Source: Closterium sp. Naga37s-1
Lineage: Eukaryota; Streptophyta; Zygnematophyceae; Desmidiales; Closteriaceae
NCBI GenBank assembly: GCA_947471745.1
Contig: CANJKZ010000768.1
Location: 1,069,501 to 1,133,500 of the forward strand
Length of the DNA: 64,000 nucleotides
Reading direction: 5' to 3'
Part shown: piece by piece, positions 56,101 through 64,000 of the stretch
Numbering within the stretch: the stretch's first letter is position 1
How the letters are laid out: every line of letters begins with the position of its first letter
Notes under the pieces: model-generated
What the model was told of the DNA's origin: nothing
Database searches by the model: none
Seen by the model: only the letters and a program-made list of their open reading frames with translations
Translations under genes and position numbers: made by a program

Positions 56101-57478
56101 AGGTGGCGAGCAGCAGGCGCGCTGTGAGCCCATCGTGTGACGGCACCGCCACCACGTGACACGCTGCTGGCCACCCCAGCTGCAGGCCTGGGGGTGGTCG
56201 GAACGATGCCCGCTGCTGAAGGTGGTGACAGGGGTGGCGGGGGAAGGGGGGAAAGGGGAGAGTTGAGTTGGAGAGGTGGCGAGCAGCAGGCACCCTGCCA
56301 GGTCGCACAGCCGCACCGCTGCTGGTGGGCGGAACGATGCGCGCTGCTGATGGTGGTGACGCGGGTTGTGAAGGGGTGTGGTTTCCTTTGTTTAAAGTAG
56401 CGTTGCCTTGTTACCGTCTGAGATGATGCTTTGTTGTTATGCTGCTATTAATATGAAATACCATTCGAGGACAGAGAGTGAGAGGAGAGTGGACAGATGA
56501 GAGAGAGGGGGATGAGAGCGGGGTGTTCCAACGTGGAATGGTGGTGGTAGTGCATCACGGGCATTGCCCTTCCACCTCTACTACCTCCCCGCCCCTCTGC
56601 CAGCCCGCCTTGTTACCACCCGCCCGCCCGCCCAGTACCTGCAGAGTGCTCGAGTCCAGCAACACGCAGCACCCGTCCCAACCTGCCAGCACCACACACT
56701 CGCCGTCGCTCCCCACGAATCGCCCCGCGGGGTAAATTCCGCTTCCGCCCATGTCGCGAGACGGCTCCTCTTCTCCGCATCGGCCATGTGTTCCCTCGCC
56801 CTCCGCCCTCCCTCCGCCACTCTCACCCTTCTTCCCCCCCACCGCCGTTCCCCCCAACTCTGCTCCCCCCAGCGCCGCTCCCCGCACGCCTGTTTCCGCA
56901 GCCCCCTGCCACCCGCCCTGCACGGGTTGCGGGCGGAAGCGCGGCGAGTCCCGCGCGGTGCAGGGGCGCGCGCAGTCCGACTCGTCGTCCGAGTCGAACC
57001 GCCAGCTGCAGAACCGACACGCGCACGCGCCGCCACGCGCCGCATCAGGGTGCGGCGCCTGCCCGTCCGCCTGCCGCGCGGCATCCGAGTCGCAACCGCG
57101 GCAGTCGTCGCCACTGCCGAGGGGTTCCGCGCCACCCGCCGCTATGACCGCGCGCGCTGCTGTGGCGGCAGCGCCGTCGTCGTCACGACCCCGCTGCCCC
57201 GCCCGCCGCTGGGCCTGCTCGGGCCGCCGAGCCTTGGGCGACCGCGCGGGGGAATGGACGCACGGCGAGGTACGGGCGGCCTGGTTGCCTGCCGGCGCTT
57301 GCCCTCGCCACACCTCGCGCTCGCATGGTGACGCGTCACCGACGCTGGCGAGCTGATTTCGACGCGGCTGAGCGCTTCTAGTAGTGCGAGGTGATTCGTG
57401 CGACGCGCCATCGTGGAGCGCCACTCGTGGCACTGCAGCTTCTCCTTCCTCATCGGACTCTCGCCTGCGCCGCTTCAT
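53121..57478 (-). CDS. WD40-like repeat protein, five exons
   Basis: Exons deduced by hand: 57478-56639, 56215-54630, 54475-54360, 54069-53993 and 53858-53121. The phases all agree and give about 1,118 aa. The exon 2 donor (GTCAGT at 54629) is the least certain border. The ATG at 57478 starts MKRRRRESDEEGEAA, a basic/acidic nuclear-type N-terminus. A small Cys cluster (CACRFCSWRF near residue 157) follows. WD40-like strands include GRFVGSDGECVVLAGWDGCCVLLD (exon 1 end), LLLATSRSHAAFCCWDLL, GSDVRIWDVRDGG, VVVEEGGSVGLWHVAGG, AVASESAIYLADW and GRLFALHAGGVHVF, ending MDVVGDRLLLVSANHPP. A Pro/Ser/Ala-rich insert of about 300 residues splits the propeller. The exact family is not recognised; a scaffold role is inferred. 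Its 5' half is duplicated at 58.6-61.0 kb. Confidence 0.7.
56216..56338 (-). repeat. Partial copy of exon 2 start inside intron 1 of the WD40-like gene
   Basis: The minus strand carries CACCACCATCAGCAGCG near 56350-56330 and the near-identical CACCACCTTCAGCAGCG near 56227-56211. Each is followed by GCATCGTTCCG and, further on, CTGCTGCTCGCCACCTC. The outer copy encodes RASFRPP and LLLATS with a shorter middle. It has its own acceptor and could act as an alternative exon, or be dead. Confidence 0.55.
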
Positions 57479-57976
57479 CTGGCGCGCTGAATCGCTGTTG
57501 GCTCCCAGTGTTGTGGCCGCAGTAGTGATGTGCCTGCCTAGTGCATGCACTGCCCGTCATGTGGCTGGCTGGTCGTGCGTGGATGCGCGGAGGTGCTGCT
57601 ATCGTGGGAGTGCGGGTAAAGTGTCAGCTGCTTGTGCAAGCCCTTCTGAGAGACTTGCGATTAGAGGGACTGCATTATAAAGTCGTTTGCAATTCTACTC
57701 GATATTTGTAAAATCTAGCTTCGTAGTCTCACTATTGTCATTTTTGTTATGCGAAAGCCAGTTATCTAATATTGTGATTTTGGCGCGAAGTTTCATCAAG
57801 CTATCTCGCGTTTATAGTGGCTTTGCAGAAAAGGACACTTTAATCTTCGAGCTTGTCAACGCACGCATCAATTTGGTGCAGATCGCACCTTAAAAAACCT
57901 TGTCACCCAACCCCTTATCCAAGACTCACTTGACATAAGCATGTCAATGTACGCTTATATGTTAGTAGGTTTACAC

Positions 57977-58441
57977 TGTTAGGCTAGGTTGAGTTAAACT
58001 TGCTGCGATCAGAAGTTGATCGTAACCAGGATCACCTCAGGAAGGTTCGCACACTTCTAATCTAGTGGTGGTGGGCCCTTGACCTCAATAGCAGAGTGAA
58101 TGTAAATGCTTGAGATAATAAAAACATGCAGTACAAGGAATATAAATAAGAGTACAGGGGAATACGAAACGACCTAGCTAGCCATGTACTCTAAGGGGTA
58201 CATTCCCTTATTACAGCGAAATCCAACCGTGCGACTCCGAGTGGTTATGTAACTGTTCGGGCAGAATCCTCGCCACTGCTGCTGCCTGATGTTGTCTGCC
58301 CGACGGTCCAGATGCTCCTCGTAACCGTCTGTCCCTTCGCATTACTTCTGCCTTTTCGTCTTCACTCTCGATACTGCGTGCTTCGACTTTGCTACGGTGA
58401 GGAGTGATCAATAGTATTTTCACTAACCACTATTCGTAACA
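57977..58441 (-). repeat. copia element 2 LTR, duplicated copy
   Basis: Copy 1 of the LTR also seen at 61520-61984, carried by the tandem duplication. It lies about 500 bp upstream of the WD40-like ATG and in the same orientation, so it could supply promoter signals. Confidence 0.8.
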
Positions 58442-58448
58442 CCCCCCT

Positions 58449-58645
58449 TCACTCCTGGCCGTAGCGAGCATTGACCCGCTTGACTACCCCGCTGAGTTCG
58501 GAGCAGTGCTGGTACTGCTGACGCGGCAACTTCTTCGTGAGGAAGTCTGCTGCCATGTCACCCGTTGGGCAGTATGTCAGGTCAACCTTGCCCTTGTCAA
58601 CTTCGTCCTTGACGAAGAAGTACCGCAGTGCGATGTGCTTGGTGC
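58449..58645 (-). pseudogene. copia element 2 pol tail, duplicated fragment
   Basis: The last 65 codons of RNase H and its tail (stop at 58449), cut at the duplication junction. It is identical to 61992-62188. Confidence 0.85.
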
Positions 58646-58647
58646 TT

Positions 58648-61021
58648 GGGAGGGGGTTTCAGAGGCGGGTGGAGTGAGCGGCACTTTGCCAGCCGGTGCA
58701 GCAGCGGATTGCTGTTGTGTGAGGAGGTCGTGCATGTGTGCAGGTTGGGGTGGGCAGCAGTAGTGTGCCGCGCGTGAGTGCTGCAACTCAGCACTGCTCT
58801 CCTCTGCTGTGCACCTCTGCGCATGCTCGCCTGCACCTGCACACCCCGTGCTGCCCCGCTCCACCGCACTGCCTGCGAGGGCCGTGCGGCCTGCCAGCGG
58901 CAGTGCCCCATGCCCTGACGCCACCCTGCTACATCCGTGCCCTGCTGCAGCTGGATGGGCCAATAACGTGTTGCCACGCGGAGGTACGGGTGCTGGCGTG
59001 CAGGCATGACGAGGGGGAGCAGGCAAGGGAGGTGAGCGCGTGGGCGAGAGCCCTGCCTGAGGTGCGCGCATAGCCCCCCCTGCTGCTGCTGTGGCCGTGC
59101 CTTGTGTACCTGCTGGCTGATGCGCAGCAGCCGCTGTGGAAGCAGCGGGGGCAGGGGAGGCAGGAAGGACGGGGGGAACAGGGGGGAGGGGTGTATGGGG
59201 AGGTGGTGAAGTGGCATGGGGTGGGGAGTGGCTGGGGCAGGGTGAGTAGTGCATCGGAGGCTGATGGGGGGAGGGGGGGCAGCAGGCGAGTGGTGTGTGG
59301 CACACCGGCGAGGGGCGGGAGGCCGAGCAGGGCGAGGCCGAGGGAGGCGAGGCGGCCGCGAGTGGGTGGCAGTCAGTGGCTGCACCTGCTGCTGCTGATG
59401 GTGCTGGAAGAAGTGATGCCGAGGGTTCACCACGCATGTGGATGGCAGTGGCGGGAGTGGCAGCTGCGCTATCATCCGCTGCAGCACCGTATGTGTCACA
59501 GGGAGTGCGACCGCTCGGGGGCGAAGACGCGGGGGAGGACACAGGTGAAGGTGAGGGCGAGGCGGAGGGAACAGGAGAGGGGAAGCAGGAGACGAGGCGG
59601 GAGGAGAGGAGGTCCCAGCAGCAGAAGGCGGCGTGCGAGCGCGAGGTGGCGAGCAGCAGGCGCGCTGTGAGCCCATCGTGTGACGGCACCGCCACCACGT
59701 GACACGCTGCTGGCCACCCCAGCTGCAGGCCTGGGGGTGGTCGGAACGATGCCCGCTGCTGAAGGTGGTGACAGGGGTGGCGGGGGAAGGGGGGAAAGGG
59801 GAGAGTTGAGTTGGAGAGGTGGCGAGCAGCAGGCACCCTGCCAGGTCGCACAGCCGCACCGCTGCTGGTGGGCGGAACGATGCGCGCTGCTGATGGTGGT
59901 GACGCGGGTTGTGAAGGGGTGTGGTTTCCTTTGTTTAAAGTAGCGTTGCCTTGTTACCGTCTGAGATGATGCTTTGTTGTTATGCTGCTATTAATATGAA
60001 ATACCATTCGAGGACAGAGAGTGAGAGGAGAGTGGACAGATGAGAGAGAGGGGGATGAGAGCGGGGTGTTCCAACGTGGAATGGTGGTGGTAGTGCATCA
60101 CGGGCATTGCCCTTCCACCTCTACTACCTCCCCGCCCCTCTGCCAGCCCGCCTTGTTACCACCCGCCCGCCCGCCCAGTACCTGCAGAGTGCTCGAGTCC
60201 AGCAACACGCAGCACCCGTCCCAACCTGCCAGCACCACACACTCGCCGTCGCTCCCCACGAATCGCCCCGCGGGGTAAATTCCGCTTCCGCCCATGTCGC
60301 GAGACGGCTCCTCTTCTCCGCATCGGCCATGTGTTCCCTCGCCCTCCGCCCTCCCTCCGCCACTCTCACCCTTCTTCCCCCCCACCGCCGTTCCCCCCAA
60401 CTCTGCTCCCCCCAGCGCCGCTCCCCGCACGCCTGTTTCCGCAGCCCCCTGCCACCCGCCCTGCACGGGTTGCGGGCGGAAGCGCGGCGAGTCCCGCGCG
60501 GTGCAGGGGCGCGCGCAGTCCGACTCGTCGTCCGAGTCGAACCGCCAGCTGCAGAACCGACACGCGCACGCGCCGCCACGCGCCGCATCAGGGTGCGGCG
60601 CCTGCCCGTCCGCCTGCCGCGCGGCATCCGAGTCGCAACCGCGGCAGTCGTCGCCACTGCCGAGGGGTTCCGCGCCACCCGCCGCTATGACCGCGCGCGC
60701 TGCTGTGGCGGCAGCGCCGTCGTCGTCACGACCCCGCTGCCCCGCCCGCCGCTGGGCCTGCTCGGGCCGCCGAGCCTTGGGCGACCGCGCGGGGGAATGG
60801 ACGCACGGCGAGGTACGGGCGGCCTGGTTGCCTGCCGGCGCTTGCCCTCGCCACACCTCGCGCTCGCATGGTGACGCGTCACCGACGCTGGCGAGCTGAT
60901 TTCGACGCGGCTGAGCGCTTCTAGTAGTGCGAGGTGATTCGTGCGACGCGCCATCGTGGAGCGCCACTCGTGGCACTGCAGCTTCTCCTTCCTCATCGGA
61001 CTCTCGCCTGCGCCGCTTCAT
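58648..61021 (-). pseudogene. Truncated second copy of the WD40-like gene
   Basis: It contains exon 1 (61021-60182) and the first part of exon 2 (59758-58648), identical to the functional copy. The remainder of exon 2 and exons 3-5 are missing. At the junction the exon 2 frame runs through TT into the copia pol fragment out of its own frame and stops at 58577, so a transcript would encode a 5' WD40 part with a short foreign tail of about 22 residues. It keeps its own upstream region and LTR (61520-61984), so transcription is possible. Confidence 0.85.
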
Positions 61022-61519
61022 CTGGCGCGCTGAATCGCTGTTGGCTCCCAGTGTTGTGGCCGCAGTAGTGATGTGCCTGCCTAGTGCATGCACTGCCCGT
61101 CATGTGGCTGGCTGGTCGTGCGTGGATGCGCGGAGGTGCTGCTATCGTGGGAGTGCGGGTAAAGTGTCAGCTGCTTGTGCAAGCCCTTCTGAGAGACTTG
61201 CGATTAGAGGGACTGCATTATAAAGTCGTTTGCAATTCTACTCGATATTTGTAAAATCTAGCTTCGTAGTCTCACTATTGTCATTTTTGTTATGCGAAAG
61301 CCAGTTATCTAATATTGTGATTTTGGCGCGAAGTTTCATCAAGCTATCTCGCGTTTATAGTGGCTTTGCAGAAAAGGACACTTTAATCTTCGAGCTTGTC
61401 AACGCACGCATCAATTTGGTGCAGATCGCACCTTAAAAAACCTTGTCACCCAACCCCTTATCCAAGACTCACTTGACATAAGCATGTCAATGTACGCTTA
61501 TATGTTAGTAGGTTTACAC

Positions 61520-61984
61520 TGTTAGGCTAGGTTGAGTTAAACTTGCTGCGATCAGAAGTTGATCGTAACCAGGATCACCTCAGGAAGGTTCGCACACTTC
61601 TAATCTAGTGGTGGTGGGCCCTTGACCTCAATAGCAGAGTGAATGTAAATGCTTGAGATAATAAAAACATGCAGTACAAGGAATATAAATAAGAGTACAG
61701 GGGAATACGAAACGACCTAGCTAGCCATGTACTCTAAGGGGTACATTCCCTTATTACAGCGAAATCCAACCGTGCGACTCCGAGTGGTTATGTAACTGTT
61801 CGGGCAGAATCCTCGCCACTGCTGCTGCCTGATGTTGTCTGCCCGACGGTCCAGATGCTCCTCGTAACCGTCTGTCCCTTCGCATTACTTCTGCCTTTTC
61901 GTCTTCACTCTCGATACTGCGTGCTTCGACTTTGCTACGGTGAGGAGTGATCAATAGTATTTTCACTAACCACTATTCGTAACA
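61520..61984 (-). repeat. 3' LTR of copia element 2
   Basis: On the minus strand it starts TGTTACGAATAG directly after the polypurine tract GAAGGGGGG and ends GCCTAACA (465 bp). The start and end have short inverted TGTTA/TAACA termini. The next 5 bp outward (plus strand TACAC, 61515-61519) would be one target duplication; the partner lies beyond the window. Confidence 0.75.
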
Positions 61985-61991
61985 CCCCCCT

Positions 61992-64000
61992 TCACTCCTG
62001 GCCGTAGCGAGCATTGACCCGCTTGACTACCCCGCTGAGTTCGGAGCAGTGCTGGTACTGCTGACGCGGCAACTTCTTCGTGAGGAAGTCTGCTGCCATG
62101 TCACCCGTTGGGCAGTATGTCAGGTCAACCTTGCCCTTGTCAACTTCGTCCTTGACGAAGAAGTACCGCAGTGCGATGTGCTTGGTGCGGTTGACGAAGC
62201 CAGGTTTGTTTGCGATCCTGATCGCGCTCTGATTGTCGCAGTGCAGGCAAAAGTTCGTTGAGGCCGGAATTTTCGCTTCCTGCAGTAGCTCCTGAAGGTA
62301 GAGGCCTTCGCGAACTGCTGCTGTTGCTGCGATAAATTCAGCTTCCGCCGATGATAGGGCAACCAACTCCTGCTTCTGAGAGTTCCAGGAGATGGGGCCG
62401 CTGGGCTCGAGGCGGAAGAGGAACCCTGTCCTAGACCGTCGATTGTCAGGATCAGCGGCGTGATCAGCATCCACGTAGCCGACGAGGCTGAAGGATGCGG
62501 TTGGGATGGTGGAGTAGCTGAGCCCGACATTTGGCGTGGAGATGAAAAATTGAAGGGCTCGCTGAAGATCTGAGTGGTTCTCAGCCGTTGGTTTGCGTGA
62601 GTACTGAGCCAACTGGCTTGCGATGTAGGAGAGGTCGGGCCTGCAGGTGACTGATGCGAAGAGCAGGCACCCCAACTGCTGCTGGTAAGTGTGAAGCCCA
62701 GCAGGGGACAGGGCTTTGTCGTCAGGCTTGTGGTTGGGTCCTGGAGTGCGGTAAGGGGTGGAGAGTGGTGCAGGCGCAATGTTGAAGCGCTTGCTAAGCT
62801 CCTCCGCATACTTCGCTGCTGAGAGATGAATGGCTTCCGGCGAGTAAGTGATGTTGAGCCCGAGAAACTGCTTCACGTCATGGTTGCAGGTGATGTCGAC
62901 GCGTCCTGCGAGGCTTTTCTCAAACTGCTGGAGTAGTTCGTTGCTTGAGCCTGTGTAGAGAAGGTCGTCGACGTAGACCGTGAGGAGGATGTATTCCCCG
63001 CGGAAATCACGGCGATACATCCCAGGATCGTGAGGCAACTGCTTGAACCCGATTTCAAGCAGTATGTTGTGCAGGTACTGCTGCCAGAGCCTTGGTGCCT
63101 GTTTGATCCCGTAGAGGGACTTGCGCAGCTGACAAACGCGTGGGTCCCCGTCGCCGTATGTATGTGGCTGCTCCACGTAGATCACAGCGTCCACTAGCGC
63201 GTACAGGAAGGCATTCTTCACATCGATCTGCCGAAGTGGTAGGTGGCGTGCGGCTGCGATGGCGAGCAGAATTCTGATAGAAGTGTGACGACTAACCGGC
63301 GCAAACGTCTGGTCGAAATCAATCCCGTGCCTCTGATCGTAGCCGCGCACCACCCAGCGCGCCTTGAATCGCTCAATCGTTCCGTCAGCTCCCGTCTTCA
63401 CGCGGAAGACCCATTTGCCGGAGAGGATCCTTCTGCCCTTCACTGCTGCACGGTCGACGAGCACCCAAGTGTCGCGCGACTCAAGCGCCCGAATCTCCGC
63501 ATCCATTGCCTCGCGCCAAACCTTGCTGTGTGGGCCTGTCAGAGCTTGTCGTGGGTTCTTAGGCTCGATGATGCGCGGAGCAGTGGAGACGGCAGCGTGC
63601 AGTCCCAGGAGTTGAAGGCCAGTGATGGTGCTGTCATGGCGATGTTGGGTGACAACTTCCTGCACGTCGTCATCATCGCTTTCTGGTTCAGGCGGTGCTG
63701 GTGGTGCTGCATTTCCGCCGCTTCCGCTTCCTCCTGCTGCGCCTCCTGTTGCGCCCGCTCCTCCTTCTCCTGAATCATCGTCGTCGTCGTCGTCGTCGCG
63801 GCGATCGCCCCTTGTGAACTCCCCTCTGGGATCCTGCTCCAGAATTGCCGCTGCAGCTTCGTCCTCAGGTGAAGCGTAGCTGTGGCCCTCGTTGGCGTAG
63901 ACGCGGTTTGCGTTAGTCTGCTCGTCCTCACGGAATTGCTGCAAAAACAGCCGCTCGTAGAAGATAACGTCGCGCGCATTTTTGATTTTCTGGCTTAGGG
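61992..64000 (-). CDS. copia element 2 pol (RT-RNase H), partial at window edge
   Basis: An open frame runs from the right edge to the stop at 61992. The incoming part reads NARDVIFYERLF, the usual linker after integrase, then an acidic Asp/Gly-rich spacer. RT follows with WVLVDR, GKWVFRVK, FKARWVVRGYDQ, the QIDVKNAFL block (catalytic Asp), LYGIKQAPRLW and VYVDDLLYTG (YVDD near 62970). RNase H has YVDADHAADPDNRRS, LSSAEAEFIAA and CDNQSAI, then RTKHIALRYFFVKD. Integrase, protease and gag lie beyond the window. No stop or frameshift was seen in about 670 codons, so this copy may be recent. It is a different copia lineage from element 1 (LTRs and residues unrelated beyond shared motifs). Confidence 0.93.
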   Translation of the reverse strand, partial: LSQKIKNARDVIFYERLFLQQFREDEQTNANRVYANEGHSYASPEDEAAAAILEQDPRGEFTRGDRRDDDDDDDDSGEGGAGATGGAAGGSGSGGNAAPPAPPEPESDDDDVQEVVTQHRHDSTITGLQLLGLHAAVSTAPRIIEPKNPRQALTGPHSKVWREAMDAEIRALESRDTWVLVDRAAVKGRRILSGKWVFRVKTGADGTIERFKARWVVRGYDQRHGIDFDQTFAPVSRHTSIRILLAIAAARHLPLRQIDVKNAFLYALVDAVIYVEQPHTYGDGDPRVCQLRKSLYGIKQAPRLWQQYLHNILLEIGFKQLPHDPGMYRRDFRGEYILLTVYVDDLLYTGSSNELLQQFEKSLAGRVDITCNHDVKQFLGLNITYSPEAIHLSAAKYAEELSKRFNIAPAPLSTPYRTPGPNHKPDDKALSPAGLHTYQQQLGCLLFASVTCRPDLSYIASQLAQYSRKPTAENHSDLQRALQFFISTPNVGLSYSTIPTASFSLVGYVDADHAADPDNRRSRTGFLFRLEPSGPISWNSQKQELVALSSAEAEFIAATAAVREGLYLQELLQEAKIPASTNFCLHCDNQSAIRIANKPGFVNRTKHIALRYFFVKDEVDKGKVDLTYCPTGDMAADFLTKKLPRQQYQHCSELSGVVKRVNARYGQE

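Larger units (their letters stand above)
55105..62188. repeat. 3.54-kb tandem duplication, two copies
   Basis: 55105-58645 recurs as 58648-62188, offset 3,543 bp. Wherever I compared the copies they are the same, including all reading frames. Two extra bases (TT, 58646-58647) sit at the junction. The unit contains the 5' half of the WD40-like gene, its upstream region, one copia LTR and about 200 bp of copia pol. It is either a very recent duplication or an assembly artefact. Confidence 0.93.

Noticed and set aside
56564..57331. Plus-strand open frames of 201-255 codons opposite WD40-like exon 1
   Set aside because: Arg/Pro/Ala-rich mirror frames of GC-rich coding DNA; the minus strand has WD40 motifs and splice sites.

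Overview
The window reads as nuclear DNA from a plant-lineage eukaryote, most likely a streptophyte green alga. The support is spliceosomal introns with GT/AG borders, hAT, Mutator-type, Ty1/copia and DIRS-like transposons, F-box/LRR genes, long minisatellites and long gene-poor spacers. The complete copia polyprotein reminds me of elements from Closterium-type zygnematophyte algae. That is memory, not a search, and the species call is weak. Nothing bacterial, organellar or viral was seen.

Layout. 0-13.6 kb: two decayed F-box/LRR paralogues (1.57-3.93 kb minus; 10.66-12.84 kb plus), an LRR remnant (7.6-7.86 kb), a truncated DIRS-like retroelement (4.8-7.3 kb) and microsatellites. 13.68-17.62 kb: a complete hAT element with terminal inverted repeats, an 8-bp target duplication and a five-exon transposase gene carrying one stop. 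17.6-19.1 kb: two minisatellites. 19.1-22.8 kb: fragments of an RBM42-like RNA-binding protein gene in which successive exons have each been tandemly copied in place. 23-25.6 kb: a minisatellite, a 510-bp Mutator-type foldback element with a 9-bp target duplication, and a second copy of the DIRS-associated promoter/terminal sequence. 26-28.2 kb: a third broken F-box/LRR copy. 28.9-33.3 kb: reiterated exon-like segments interrupted by a 15-bp minisatellite of about 119 units. 34.5-35.3 kb: a possible exon of an unknown proline-rich protein. 36-39.5 kb: microsatellite and AT-rich spacer. 39.5-48.5 kb: an antisense, internally deleted copia fragment next to a full 7,363-bp copia element of the same family (129-bp LTRs, 5-bp target duplication, a single stop in pol). 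50.3-52.7 kb: the one intact F-box/LRR gene (822 aa). 53.1-57.5 kb: a five-exon WD40-like gene on the minus strand. 55.1-62.2 kb: a 3.54-kb tandem duplication that copies the 5' half of that gene plus the LTR and pol tail of a second copia element, whose pol runs off the right edge.

Only two host genes look functional: the F-box/LRR gene at 50.3 kb and the WD40-like gene at 53.1 kb, which converge tail to tail. The rest is mobile DNA, satellites and gene remnants. The F-box/LRR family shows birth and death at one locus: four recognisable copies plus one remnant, with a single open copy. Exon phases, target duplications and LTR pairs were worked out by hand. Homology names come from motif recognition, without database searches.
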